A DNA stretch of 64,000 nucleotides, taken from contig JAHJOK010000075.1 in NCBI GenBank assembly GCA_018820205.1, positions 248,001 through 312,000 on the forward strand, read 5' to 3'. Every line of letters begins with the position of its first letter. The stretch's first letter is position 1. This DNA comes from Alphaproteobacteria bacterium (GTDB taxonomy: Bacteria > Pseudomonadota > Alphaproteobacteria > Caulobacterales > Caulobacteraceae). A model generated the notes under the pieces. It made no database searches. It was not told the DNA's origin and was given only the letters and a program-made list of their open reading frames with translations. The translations under genes were made by a program, and so were the position numbers. Shown here piece by piece: positions 17,358 to 26,306 of this stretch.

Positions 17358-18176
17358 ATGCAAATCCGCGTGCGCGCAGAACTCGTCTATCGTTTCGATC
17401 CGCCGACCGATGCGATCTACAAGATCCAGGTCGCGCGTTGGCCGGGGCAGACCATCCTCGAGGAACGGCTGCTGACCACGCCGCCGCAGGATTTCCACGA
17501 GGATGAGGATAGCGATTTCGGCGCCCGGACGCTGCGCGCCCGGCTGGGCGGCGAGGTGACGGTTTCGTACGAGGCGCTGGTCGATAACGGTTCGCTGCTG
17601 GGCCTGCCGCCCGGCGTGACGCAGCACGACTGGAACGACCTGCCGGCCGAGGTGCTGACCTATCTGTGGCCCAGCCGCTATTGCCCGTCGGATCAGTTCG
17701 GCCGGTTCGTGGAGCGCCAGTTCGGGGAGACGACCGGCGGCGGACGCGTGCTGGCGATCCTGCAATGGATTTCAGAGAACCTGGACTACGAAGCCGGGGT
17801 TTCGGACTCGGAGACGACGGCGGCGCGGACCTTCATCGACCGGGCGGGCGTGTGTCGCGATTTCACCCATATGGGCATCACCCTGTGCCGGGCGTCGGGC
17901 ATTCCGGCGCGGGCGGTCAGCGCCTATGCGCACCAGCTGAACCCACCCGACTTCCACGCCATTTTCGAGGTCTGGCTGTCGGACGGCTGGTGGCTGGTCG
18001 ATCCCACGGGGCTGGCGCCGATCGAAGGCCTGGTGCGGATCGCCTGCGGGCGCGACGCCGCAGACATCGCCTTCCTGTCGACCCAGGGGACCTGCGAGAT
18101 GGTGCGGCAGTCGATCACCGCCGAGGCTTTCGACGGCTACCGTGTCGATCCGCGATCGGAACGCCTGCGCGCCTGA
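17358..18176 (+). CDS. Transglutaminase-like cysteine protease
   Basis: A 272-residue protein with a beta-rich N-terminal domain and a transglutaminase-like core. The catalytic triad is complete: C166 (GVCRDFTHMG), H200 (PDFHAIFEVWL) and D215 (VDPTG). Bacterial members act as peptidases or amidases on unknown substrates. No signal peptide is seen, so it is probably cytoplasmic. Its last 40 bases overlap the 3' end of the convergent M1 peptidase gene. Confidence 0.9.
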   Translation: MQIRVRAELVYRFDPPTDAIYKIQVARWPGQTILEERLLTTPPQDFHEDEDSDFGARTLRARLGGEVTVSYEALVDNGSLLGLPPGVTQHDWNDLPAEVLTYLWPSRYCPSDQFGRFVERQFGETTGGGRVLAILQWISENLDYEAGVSDSETTAARTFIDRAGVCRDFTHMGITLCRASGIPARAVSAYAHQLNPPDFHAIFEVWLSDGWWLVDPTGLAPIEGLVRIACGRDAADIAFLSTQGTCEMVRQSITAEAFDGYRVDPRSERLRA

Positions 18177-19855
18177 TAGACGTCGATGAAGTCGAGTTGA
18201 CGCAACACGATGTTGCGCGGGTCGATCACGACATGCGAGCCGGCGGGGACGGTCAGCGAGCCCCTGCCGTCCGTCATCGCCACGGTCTGGACCCGTCCAT
18301 CCACCGCGACCTCGACCGGCATGGGGAAGGGGGCGCCGTCGCCCGTGGTCCACGACATTGACAGGGTGTCGCCTTCGCGCGTCTGGTTCAGCACGGGCAG
18401 GGCTGCCTGATACAGATAGCCCCGGAAGAACCAATCGTAGTCCTGGCCGGTGATCGCGTTGACGATGTGCAGCAGGTCCGGCGTCGAGCGGTAGACGGGC
18501 ATGAAATTGCCCGGCTGCGGATCGGGACGGCCATAGACGAGGGTCGTGATGGCTTCATAGAAAGCCGCATCGCCGATCAGCATTCGCAGAGAATGGGCGA
18601 TCAGCGAGCCCTTGGAATAGATGTCGTTGCCCGGCCCGATCTCGCCGTTATAGACCTGATCCTCGGTCATCAGTTTGCCGGAGACGACCGGGAAGCGGTT
18701 GATCAGCCCCGCGCGCTGGCCAGCCAGTTCGGTCTGCATGTAGCGGTCGCCGTTCAGCCAGGCCCCGTAGAGCGGCTGCATATAGCTGCCCAGCCCTTCG
18801 TGAAGCCACATGTCGTCGGCGTTGGCGTTGGTCATCTGGTTGCCGAACCATTCGTGGGCCAGTTCGTGCTGCAGCAGATCGTCATAGCCCTTGCCGTCCA
18901 GGCGATAGGCGTTGCCGTAGGCGTTGATGGTCTGGTGCTCCATGCCCAGGTGCGGGGTCTCGACCACCCCCATTTTTTCGTCGCCGAAGGGGAAGGGGCC
19001 GACGGTCGCCTCGTAGAAGTCCATCTGCTGCGGGAACTCGGCGAACAGGGCGGCGGCGCGTTCCGGGTCGTCGGACGTCAGATGCCAGTAGGACATCGGA
19101 AAGCTGTTGCCGAAGCGGCTCTGGTATGCGGTCTTCAGCTCGGTGTACGGGCCGATGTTGAGCGCGACCGCATAGGTGTTGGGCTGGGCCGCCGACCAGT
19201 TCCAGGTGGTCCAGCCGTCGCCGTGGTCCTCGGTCCCCAGGAACCGCCCGTTCGACGGCGCCGTCAGGCCGGTGGGCACGGTGATGTGCAGATCGACCCG
19301 GCCCGGCTCGGCCAGGGGGCTGTCGATACAGGGCCAGAAGATATCACAGCCTTCGCCCTGCACGGCCGTGGCGATCCAGGGTTCGCCGCCGGGCGCCGTC
19401 GACCAGACGAAACCGCCGTTCCACGGCGCGCGCGGGGCCACGCGCGGCGGACCGGCGTAGGCGATGCGCAGGACCGTGGACTGACCGGCGGCCAGGGTCC
19501 CGGGGAGAGCGACGGTCAGTCGACCCTCGGGGTTGGACCAGTCGTCGGCCTCAACCGGCTGCCCGTCTATGGCGATGGCCGAGATGTCGAACACCGTGTC
19601 CAGTTCGACCACCAGACGATCGACCGGCGAGACTGCGGTGAAGGTCAGTTCGGCGACGGCGTCGATGGCCTTGTCGTCCGGCATCACCCTGATCGACAGG
19701 TCGGCCAGGTCGAAACGGACGGCCACCTGCTCCGGCGTGCGGGGCTGGTCGGTCATCAGGGTGAAGGCGGTGGTCGTACGGGCCGCCTCGTCCTGGGCCA
19801 GGGCGGGCCCCGCCGCCAGGACGATGGCGGCGAGGGCGGTCAGGGTGTTGCGCAT
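18137..19855 (-). CDS. Secreted M1 family aminopeptidase, copy A
   Basis: A 572-residue zinc peptidase with a signal peptide (about 20 residues ending ALAQ). The zinc site is H330-E331-x-x-H334 (HELAHEW) plus E353 (WLHEG), and the exopeptidase motif corresponding to GAMEN is GMEHQ (304-308). Length is at the short end for M1 because the C-terminal domain is minimal. The gene begins 8 bases after the stop of a paralogue with the same architecture, so the pair looks like a tandem duplication and one operon. It probably degrades peptides in the periplasm. Its 3' end overlaps the transglutaminase gene. Confidence 0.92.
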   Translation of the reverse strand: MRNTLTALAAIVLAAGPALAQDEAARTTTAFTLMTDQPRTPEQVAVRFDLADLSIRVMPDDKAIDAVAELTFTAVSPVDRLVVELDTVFDISAIAIDGQPVEADDWSNPEGRLTVALPGTLAAGQSTVLRIAYAGPPRVAPRAPWNGGFVWSTAPGGEPWIATAVQGEGCDIFWPCIDSPLAEPGRVDLHITVPTGLTAPSNGRFLGTEDHGDGWTTWNWSAAQPNTYAVALNIGPYTELKTAYQSRFGNSFPMSYWHLTSDDPERAAALFAEFPQQMDFYEATVGPFPFGDEKMGVVETPHLGMEHQTINAYGNAYRLDGKGYDDLLQHELAHEWFGNQMTNANADDMWLHEGLGSYMQPLYGAWLNGDRYMQTELAGQRAGLINRFPVVSGKLMTEDQVYNGEIGPGNDIYSKGSLIAHSLRMLIGDAAFYEAITTLVYGRPDPQPGNFMPVYRSTPDLLHIVNAITGQDYDWFFRGYLYQAALPVLNQTREGDTLSMSWTTGDGAPFPMPVEVAVDGRVQTVAMTDGRGSLTVPAGSHVVIDPRNIVLRQLDFIDVYQARRRSDRGSTR

Positions 19856-19863
19856 CGGGGAGT

Positions 19864-21624
19864 TCAGCTCGCGGATCGGGCGGCGCGCTGGGCGGCGGCG
19901 GCTTCGCGCTGCTCGCGCATGGACCCATGGAACTGGTCGATGAAGTCCAGCTGACGCAGCAGCTTGTTCTCCGGGTCCAGCAGGATCTGGGCGTCTGCGG
20001 GCACGGTGATCGTCGCCTGTCCGTCCGTCATCGCCACGGTCTGCGGCTCGCCATCGACCTCGATCTCGACCGGCATGGGGAAGGGGCCATCGCCGCCCAC
20101 GGTCCACGCCAGGGTCAGCTGATCGCCCTCGCGCGTCTGGCTCAGGATCGGCAGGGCCGCCTGATACAGATAGGCGTCGAAGAACCAGTCGTAGTTCCGC
20201 CCGGTCACCTCGTTGACGATGGCGTTCATGTCGGCGGTATCGCGGATCTGGGTGGTGAAATTGCCCGGGCGCGGGTCGGGACGGCCGTAGACCAAGGTCC
20301 GAAGCACCTCGAAAAAGTCCTCATCGCCGATGGTCATGCGCAGGGTGTGGGCGATCAGCGAGCCCTTGTTGTAGATGTCGCCGCCCGGGCCCTCGGTGCC
20401 GCCATAGACCTGATTGACCGTGCGGTCGGTGCGCGAAACGACCGCGAAACGGTTGGCCAGACCCGCGCGCTGGTCCTTGAGCTCGGCCTGCATATAGCGT
20501 TCGCCGTGCAGGAAGCGGGCGTAGAGGGGCTGCATATAGGTGCCCAGTCCCTCGTGCAGCCACATGTGGTCGGCGTTGCGGTTGGTCAGCTGGTTGGCGA
20601 ACCATTCGTGGCTGAATTCGTGCTGCAGCAGGGTGTCGTAGCCATGACCGTCCAGCTTGTAGGCGTTGCCGTAGGCGTTGATGGTCTGGTGCTCCATGCC
20701 CAGGTAGGGGGTCTCGACGACGCCCATCTTCTCGTTGGCGAAGGGGTAGGGGCCGATGGTCGATTCGAAGAAGTCCAGCATCGGTGCGAATTCGGCGAAC
20801 AGGCGCGCGACCTTGGCCGGATCGTCCGACTTCAGATGCCAGAAATACATCGGGATCGTGTTGCCGAACCGGCTTTCGTAGGGGGCGGTGACCTCTTCGT
20901 AGGGGCCGACATTGATGTTGATGGCGTAGATGTTCGGGTGCTCGGCGCGCCAGCTCCAGGTCTTGGTGCCGTCGGCGTTCTCGGTCATGCCCTGGAATAC
21001 GCCGTTGCCGGGAGCCGAGACATCGCCGGGGGTGACGACGTGGAGATCGACCACGCCGGGCTCGGCATTGGAGTTGTCGATGCAGGGCCACAACAGGTCG
21101 CAGCCGTTCAGCTGCATCGCCGATCCGACCCACGCCTCGCCGGTCGGGGCAGTGGACCAGACGAAGCCGCCGTTCCAGGGCGCGCGGGGGGCCACGCGCG
21201 GCTGGCCGGCATAGGCGATGGTCAGGGTCGGGGTCGCGCCTTCGGCCAGGCCGGCCGGAACCTCGACGGTGACGCGGCCTTCGGGGTTGGACCAGCGGTC
21301 GGTCGGCACGACCTCGCCGTCCAGACGGATCTCCGAGATCGTGTAGAGCGTGTCCAGTTCGACCGAGAGGCGCTGGATCGGAGCCAGCACTGTGAAGTCC
21401 AGCACGGCGACGCCGTCGATGGCCTTGTCATCGGGCAGAACCTTGATCGTCAGGTCGGCGTGGTCGAACCGCACGGCCTCCTGTTCCGGCGAGCGCGGAT
21501 TGTCGGTTTCCAAGGTGAAGGCGGTGGATTGGCGCGCCGGAGCGTCCTGAGCCAGGGCGGGCGCGGCGCAGGCGAGCAGCAGGGCCGAGACGGCAGGAAG
21601 GATCAGACGAGACGAAACAGACAT
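19864..21624 (-). CDS. Secreted M1 family aminopeptidase, copy B
   Basis: A 586-residue paralogue of the downstream peptidase, collinear along its whole length. It has a signal peptide (ending ALAQDA), GMEHQ at 309-313, the zinc site H335-E336-x-x-H339 (HEFSHEW) and E358. Large identical blocks such as RVAPRAPWNGGFVWSTAP are shared. A GGGGG ribosome site precedes the ATG at 21624. The C-terminus ends in an alanine- and arginine-rich tail that copy A lacks. It is the first gene of the pair. Substrates are unknown; divergence in the N-terminal domain may give different preferences. Confidence 0.92.
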   Translation of the reverse strand: MSVSSRLILPAVSALLLACAAPALAQDAPARQSTAFTLETDNPRSPEQEAVRFDHADLTIKVLPDDKAIDGVAVLDFTVLAPIQRLSVELDTLYTISEIRLDGEVVPTDRWSNPEGRVTVEVPAGLAEGATPTLTIAYAGQPRVAPRAPWNGGFVWSTAPTGEAWVGSAMQLNGCDLLWPCIDNSNAEPGVVDLHVVTPGDVSAPGNGVFQGMTENADGTKTWSWRAEHPNIYAININVGPYEEVTAPYESRFGNTIPMYFWHLKSDDPAKVARLFAEFAPMLDFFESTIGPYPFANEKMGVVETPYLGMEHQTINAYGNAYKLDGHGYDTLLQHEFSHEWFANQLTNRNADHMWLHEGLGTYMQPLYARFLHGERYMQAELKDQRAGLANRFAVVSRTDRTVNQVYGGTEGPGGDIYNKGSLIAHTLRMTIGDEDFFEVLRTLVYGRPDPRPGNFTTQIRDTADMNAIVNEVTGRNYDWFFDAYLYQAALPILSQTREGDQLTLAWTVGGDGPFPMPVEIEVDGEPQTVAMTDGQATITVPADAQILLDPENKLLRQLDFIDQFHGSMREQREAAAAQRAARSAS

Positions 21625-21681
21625 GACAGCCCCCGAGAATTGCGATGGCCGGGACACTAGGGACGTCTGTGAAGCGCGGAA

Positions 21682-21712
21682 AGAAAAAGGCCGGGTTTGA
21701 GGCCCGACCTTT
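21682..21712 (-). terminator. Intrinsic terminator of rpmB
   Basis: The hairpin pairs AAAGG with CCTTT and CGGG with CCCG around one C/A mismatch, with a 7-base loop. Read leftwards it is followed by a T-rich run (CCTTTTTCTTTCC). It lies just after the rpmB stop and before the M1 peptidase promoter region. Confidence 0.75.
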
Positions 21713-21750
21713 CTGAGAATTAATGTTCGGACCCGGGCCCGACAGGCCGA

Positions 21751-22047
21751 TCAGGCGGCGGCTTGTTCCGCCAGCTTGGCCTTGATCTGACGCTTGATGC
21801 GCTGGGCCGTGACCGACAGCTGCTCGTCCTTGGCCTTGACGATGAACGGGTCGAGACCGCCCTTGAAGTCCAGGGTGCGCAGCGCGGCGTTCGAAATGCG
21901 CAGGCTGTACGACTGGCCCAGGGCCTCCGACGCCAGCTTGACCTTCTTCAGCGACGGCAGGAAGCGGCGCTTGGTCTTGATGTTCGAGTGGCTGACCGAA
22001 TGACCGACCATCGGGCCGATCCCGGTGAGTTCGCAACGACGCGACAT
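21751..22047 (-). CDS. rpmB: 50S ribosomal protein L28
   Basis: A 98-residue ribosomal protein of the longer alphaproteobacterial L28 type. It begins MSRRCELTGIGPMVGHSVSH and continues NIKTKRRFLPSL, both diagnostic. The start at 22047 is standard; 18 upstream in-frame codons are not part of the family. A terminator follows. The 215 bases upstream contain the promoter region and a GC-rich inverted repeat near 22105-22130 but no other gene. Confidence 0.97.
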   Translation of the reverse strand: MSRRCELTGIGPMVGHSVSHSNIKTKRRFLPSLKKVKLASEALGQSYSLRISNAALRTLDFKGGLDPFIVKAKDEQLSVTAQRIKRQIKAKLAEQAAA

Positions 22048-22262
22048 CGTCTGATCCTTGAGGTGGCGCCGCCCCGAAACCGTGGAGGACGCATGAAACA
22101 AAATGCGCGCGAGGGTGGACCCCCGCGCGAGAGGGGGCCGTATAGAGGAGATGATCCCGCGCCGTCAAGGCTTTCAGGCCGTGATCCGCGCTGCGGCCCC
22201 CGACGCATTCATGTGTCGTTCAAACGCCGCCTTTCAAAGGTTAGATTGCCACAACCGTCCCG

Positions 22263-22751
22263 ATGATGAGAGACACGATGACCCTGCCTTCCTTCGTCAT
22301 GCGCACCCTTGCAGTCGCTGCGCCGGCCGTCGCGGGCGCTGTCCTGCTGGCGGCCCCGGCCTCGTCGCATCAGGCCCGGACCCCCGCGACCGGCGCCGAG
22401 GTCCTGCCGGGCTATTGGGAATACACGACCAGCGCCGTCGGCATCCGTTCGACCGAGCAGAAATGCGTGCGCCCCTCGGAGATCAACCGCTTCTTCGGCG
22501 GGCTTTCCACCCGGCGCTGGCAATGCGTCTACCCCACGCGTGTGGTCGGCAACGGAACGGCGCGGTTCGAGGGCTCCTGCACCGACCCCAAGGGCCGGCG
22601 CGTGAACGTGCGGCTGGGTGGATCGTATCAGACCGAGAGCTTCCGCTTCACCGGCGGCGCCCAACTGGCCCGCGGTACGCCCTATCTGCCCGCCAGCATC
22701 ACGGCGCGGCGCCTGGCGGCGGTGTGCCCGGAAGGGGCGGAGTATTTCTGA
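22263..22751 (+). CDS. Secreted DUF3617-like protein
   Basis: A 162-residue exported protein with an N-terminal signal (hydrophobic AVAAPAVAGAVLLAAPAS). The mature part begins LPGYWEYTTSA and has KCVRPSEINRFFGG, then paired cysteines at CVYPTR and SCTDPKGR, a pattern resembling DUF3617 periplasmic proteins (PGxWE with a Cys-containing second strand). Function is unknown. In-frame ATGs at 22263, 22266 and 22278 are all possible; the last has the best-placed GAGAG. The family call is moderate. Confidence 0.75.
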   Translation: MMRDTMTLPSFVMRTLAVAAPAVAGAVLLAAPASSHQARTPATGAEVLPGYWEYTTSAVGIRSTEQKCVRPSEINRFFGGLSTRRWQCVYPTRVVGNGTARFEGSCTDPKGRRVNVRLGGSYQTESFRFTGGAQLARGTPYLPASITARRLAAVCPEGAEYF

Positions 22752-22841
22752 GGACGTCCTTCCCCCCCCCAACGGAAGAAGGACACATGGAACGCTCCCC
22801 CCTGCCCGAACGCTAAACCGTTGAAAACCGGAGCCCTCGTT

Positions 22842-23351
22842 ATGATCCCCCGCCCCATTCAGGCCCTCGCCGTCGCCACCGCCGCCCTGTCGCTCGCCGC
22901 CTGCGCCAGCCTGGCCCCGTATGGCCCCCAAGGCGGACCCGGCGGTCAGGGATTCTCTGAACAGCGGATCGAAAGCGATCGGTACCGCGTCACCTACAGC
23001 GGTGTCGGCGCACCGGGGCCGGTTGCGGACCTGGCCCTGCGCCGCGCGGCCGAGGTGACGCTGGGTCAGGGCTACGACTGGTTCGAGGTCACTGAGCGAT
23101 ACATCGACGGCCGCCCCGACAGCGCGGGCGGCGTGCGCCAGAGCGTCTCCGTGGGCTACGGGGGTAGTTCCGGGCGTTATGGCCGGTACGGCGGCTACTC
23201 GTCGTCCGGAGTGGGCGTGGGCGTCGGCCTGAACTTCAGCGGGCCGTCGCCGACCTCGACCGTGCTTGAAATCCGGCTCGGTCGCGGGGAACGACCCGAT
23301 CGCGGCGAGGCCTATGACGCCCTCGACGTGCGCAACTCGCTGTCTCGCTGA
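22842..23351 (+). CDS. CC0125/CC1285-like lipoprotein
   Basis: A 169-residue lipoprotein with the lipobox LAAC (C21), so it should be anchored in the envelope. A GGAG ribosome site precedes the ATG at 22842; an upstream in-frame ATG at 22821 is less likely. The body carries YRVTYSGVGAPGPVADLALRR, then WFEVTER, as in the family named after Caulobacter CC0125 and CC1285. A low-complexity glycine/serine/tyrosine stretch follows (about 112-135), and the protein ends with a conserved YDALDVRNSL segment. Function unknown. Confidence 0.82.
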   Translation: MIPRPIQALAVATAALSLAACASLAPYGPQGGPGGQGFSEQRIESDRYRVTYSGVGAPGPVADLALRRAAEVTLGQGYDWFEVTERYIDGRPDSAGGVRQSVSVGYGGSSGRYGRYGGYSSSGVGVGVGLNFSGPSPTSTVLEIRLGRGERPDRGEAYDALDVRNSLSR

Positions 23352-23355
23352 CCCC

Positions 23356-24546
23356 TCAGCGGCCGCCGCGCGTCAGGATCCGGTATTCGACCAGCCGTTC
23401 CTTGTCGCGGCGCACCTGATCGCCGACCGTGTTGTCCACGTCCAGCGAGGCGTAGCGGACCCAGCTGTCCAGCCCCAGCTTGTCCTGAACCGCCGCCGTC
23501 GGCGTCTGCCAGCGGAAATAGGACAGCCACGACACGCCGAGCGACAGCACCACAGCCACCAGCTGCAGCACGCGGAACCCGGCTTCATTGGCCTCCGGCG
23601 CGGGCCACAGGGAGAAAACGGCCAGGAAAACGATCAGCTCCAGCGGCGTGGTGATCCGCCCGACCCAGCGCATCCAGTAGCGTTCGCGCCGCACCCGCCA
23701 CAGCTCCATCTGGGCGTATTTCTCGAGGTATTCCATCCGCGCGCCGATCCACAGGACCAGACGGGTCAGATACAGCGCCCGCTGACCCCAACCCTTGCCG
23801 TCCGTGGCGAACTGGGTTTCCGCCTGATCGGACAGGGCGCGGGCGTTGGTGAACAGGTTCTGCAGTTCGCGCGTCCGCTGGACGATCTCGCGCGACAGCT
23901 CATAGGAATCGTTCTCCAGCCGGAACCGGTACTGGACGAACAGGATGGCCGACACGCCGTAATAGAGGCCGACGGTGACCAGCATCCCCAGCACCGCCAG
24001 TCCCAGTCCCTGCGGCTGGCCGCCCGTCCACTGGGCGAACACGGTCGGCCCCAGGATCGCCAGGGCGGCGAAGGCGATCAGCGCCAGCCCCTGCGTCAGC
24101 CGTTTGGTCAGGACGTGGACGCGCAGGGCGTCGAACATTCGCCGTCCATAGTTGTAGATGCGGCCGCGGATGTCCTCGTCGACCGGAAACCGCTCCTCGA
24201 TCTGACCGCTGAACAGGACGTGGAAGCGGTCGGGCTTGTTCTCCGTCTCCCAGAACGGAAAGATATCCAGCGCCTGGTTGAAATACTGGTCGATATTGCT
24301 GGAGATCACCGCGATCGCATCGGGGTCCAGAGTGAAATAATCGCTTTCCTGAATGGGCCTCAGGATCCCTTCGTCCGACCGCGTTGGTCGCGCGTTGCGG
24401 GTCGGTTTCGCCTGAGGGGCCTGACGGTTCGGCACATCGGCCGCCCCCGGGGGCGGTGCGGGATTGCCCTGGGCCGCGACGGGTTGTTCCGCGTTCGGCG
24501 GCGTCGGGGCGACCGGTTCGGCGTGGTGTTCGTCGTCGTGAGACAT
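23356..24546 (-). CDS. Membrane protein of unknown function
   Basis: A 396-residue protein. The ATG at 24546 gives a hydrophilic N-terminus rich in P, A, N and R (about 1-60), typical of a disordered region. Four hydrophobic segments follow (about 145-163, 175-198, 298-314 and 322-342). Between the second and third lies a long charged region predicted to be helical (RLENDSYELSREIVQRTREL and onward), which may be a cytoplasmic coiled coil. No family is recognised. It is convergent with the lipoprotein gene, 4 bases apart. Confidence 0.7.
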   Translation of the reverse strand: MSHDDEHHAEPVAPTPPNAEQPVAAQGNPAPPPGAADVPNRQAPQAKPTRNARPTRSDEGILRPIQESDYFTLDPDAIAVISSNIDQYFNQALDIFPFWETENKPDRFHVLFSGQIEERFPVDEDIRGRIYNYGRRMFDALRVHVLTKRLTQGLALIAFAALAILGPTVFAQWTGGQPQGLGLAVLGMLVTVGLYYGVSAILFVQYRFRLENDSYELSREIVQRTRELQNLFTNARALSDQAETQFATDGKGWGQRALYLTRLVLWIGARMEYLEKYAQMELWRVRRERYWMRWVGRITTPLELIVFLAVFSLWPAPEANEAGFRVLQLVAVVLSLGVSWLSYFRWQTPTAAVQDKLGLDSWVRYASLDVDNTVGDQVRRDKERLVEYRILTRGGR

Positions 24547-24730
24547 GGCGGACACGTCAATCCCTGCAAAAGCCTGCGGCGCCGCCACTATGACAGATAG
24601 AACGCCGCAACGGACGTCGTTCTCTCAACGAGCGAAGCCTTGCCGTTGATATCGCCGTTAACCCTGCAGGGCGGCAAGTGAAGTTTCGGTCAGGTGACGC
24701 GGGCGCGCATCGCGCTATAAGCCCCCGATC

Positions 24731-25126
24731 ATGACACGGTTTCTTCTTGTCGGCCTGGGCGGGGCCCTGGGCTCCATGGCGCGCTACGGCGTGGGGCAGA
24801 TGGTCGGGCGGCTGTTTCCAACCGGCGGCTGGCCCGTCGGCACCCTGTGCGTGAACATCGTCGGCGGCCTGGCGATGGGCCTTCTGGTCGGCTGGTTGGG
24901 CCTGCGTGCGGGGGCGGGACAGGACAGCGTCCGCCTGTTCGCCGCCGTCGGTCTGCTGGGCGGTTTCACCACCTTTTCCGCCTTTTCGCTGGAGACGGTG
25001 CTGATGATCGAGCGACGCCAGTACGGACTTGCGGCCGGCTATGTGGCCGTGTCGGTCGTTCTCGCCGCTGTCGCTCTGTTCGCCGGACTGATGCTGGCCC
25101 GCCGCCTGTTCGGAGCCGCGCTTTGA
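24731..25126 (+). CDS. crcB: Fluoride channel CrcB/Fluc
   Basis: A 131-residue four-helix membrane protein that dimerises to export fluoride. Diagnostic motifs are GGALGSMARY near the N-terminus, the asparagine in GTLCVNIVGG, and the pore motif GGFTTFSAFSLE. No fluoride riboswitch could be recognised in the 184 bases upstream (24547-24730), which hold nothing else that I can name except an imperfect CTTGCCG/CGGCAAG pair. The following pseudouridine synthase gene is close enough to be co-transcribed. Confidence 0.94.
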   Translation: MTRFLLVGLGGALGSMARYGVGQMVGRLFPTGGWPVGTLCVNIVGGLAMGLLVGWLGLRAGAGQDSVRLFAAVGLLGGFTTFSAFSLETVLMIERRQYGLAAGYVAVSVVLAAVALFAGLMLARRLFGAAL

Positions 25127-25146
25127 CCAACGATGGGACCGATCCT

Positions 25147-26157
25147 GTGACCGACCCCCAGCCCGAACGTCAGGCCCAGATCCTGTATGTCGCGGAAGCC
25201 GAGGACGGCATCCGGCTGGACCGCTGGTTCCGCCGACGCTGGCCCCATCTGTCCAACATCCAGGTGCAGAAGATGGCGCGTGGCGGCCAGATCCGCGTCG
25301 ACGGCGCCCGGATCAAGCCCGAGGGGCGGCTGACCGCCGGCGCCGCCGTGCGCGTGCCGCCGATCCCCGCACCGATCGTCCGCGCGCCCGGCGAGCACAT
25401 GCCGCTGACGCCCGCCGACGTCGCCTTCGCCAAATCCATGGTGATCTATGAGGACGACCTGGTCATCGCCCTGAACAAGCCGCACGGCCTGGCGGTTCAG
25501 GGGGGCACCAAGACGACGCGCCACGTCGACCGGCTGCTGTCAGCCTGGGGCGAAGGGATGGACCGGCCGCGTCTGGTGCATCGGCTGGACCGTGACACCT
25601 CGGGCGTGCTGCTGCTGGGCAAGGGACCGGAGGCGGCCAAGCGGCTGGCGGGGGCGTTCGCCCGACGTCAGGCCAAGAAGACCTATTGGGCCATCGTCAT
25701 GGGCCTGCCCAAACCCAACGCCGGTCAGATCGACATGCATCTGAAGAAATCCGGGATCAACGACTACGAAATCATGCGCCCGGCCGATCCAAAGGAGAAC
25801 GGCGCCGAACCGGCCGAGACGGCCTTCACGCTGATCAGCCATGCGGGGCAGCGGGCGTCATGGATGGCGCTGCGCCCCTTCACCGGCCGGACCCACCAGT
25901 TGCGGGCGCACATGAAGGCGATGGGCCATCCGATCCTGGGCGATCCCAAATACGGCGACGAGAAATCGGCCGAACTCAGCGGCCCGCTGAAGCTGCAGCT
26001 GCACGCCCGCCGCATCGAGCTGGATCACCCCGCGCGCGGCATCCTGACGGTCGAGGCCCCCATCAGAGCCGAACTGCGGGCGGGGTTCGAACATTTCGGC
26101 TTCGACGAGGCAGAGGCCGACCCGGATCCGTTCGCGGGCGTCAGGCGGCAGCGTTGA
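25147..26157 (+). CDS. RluC/RluD family pseudouridine synthase with S4 domain
   Basis: A 336-residue RNA-modifying enzyme. An N-terminal S4 domain (DGIRLDRWFRRRWPHLSN onward, about 15-65) is followed by the catalytic core with the active-site aspartate in RLVHRLDRDTSGVLLL and the later RTHQLRAHM motif. The best start is the GTG at 25147, preceded by GGGA. A TTG at 25123 overlapping the crcB stop is an alternative. It probably modifies 23S rRNA (RluC positions), but the target is inferred. The gene order with the HAD phosphatase and ATP12 genes fits alphaproteobacteria. Confidence 0.92.
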   Translation: MTDPQPERQAQILYVAEAEDGIRLDRWFRRRWPHLSNIQVQKMARGGQIRVDGARIKPEGRLTAGAAVRVPPIPAPIVRAPGEHMPLTPADVAFAKSMVIYEDDLVIALNKPHGLAVQGGTKTTRHVDRLLSAWGEGMDRPRLVHRLDRDTSGVLLLGKGPEAAKRLAGAFARRQAKKTYWAIVMGLPKPNAGQIDMHLKKSGINDYEIMRPADPKENGAEPAETAFTLISHAGQRASWMALRPFTGRTHQLRAHMKAMGHPILGDPKYGDEKSAELSGPLKLQLHARRIELDHPARGILTVEAPIRAELRAGFEHFGFDEAEADPDPFAGVRRQR

Positions 26158-26176
26158 TATCCCCGAACTCCGTGCA

Positions 26177-26292
26177 TCCCTGCGAAGGCGGGGACCCAGA
26201 CCTTCCGCGAGGCAGGCTGCGCGGGATCGATGGCGTCGGCGGACCGGGTCTTTCCCATCGCCCACAGAACTGGGTCCCCGCCTTCGCGGGGA
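26177..26292. repeat. Palindromic intergenic repeat, 23-bp arms
   Basis: Left arm 26177-26199 and right arm 26270-26292 are reverse complements with one mismatch in 23, separated by 70 bases. The arm core (GCGAAGGCGGGGACCCAG) resembles the arm of the perfect repeat at 50105-50220. It fills the gap between the pseudouridine synthase and the HAD gene, and is probably a dispersed REP-like element. Confidence 0.8.
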
Positions 26293-26306
26293 TGATCGGG
26301 GGCTAG

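Noticed and set aside
24547..24730. Fluoride riboswitch upstream of crcB
   Set aside because: The conserved crcB-motif sequence could not be found. The imperfect CTTGCCG/CGGCAAG pair alone is not enough.
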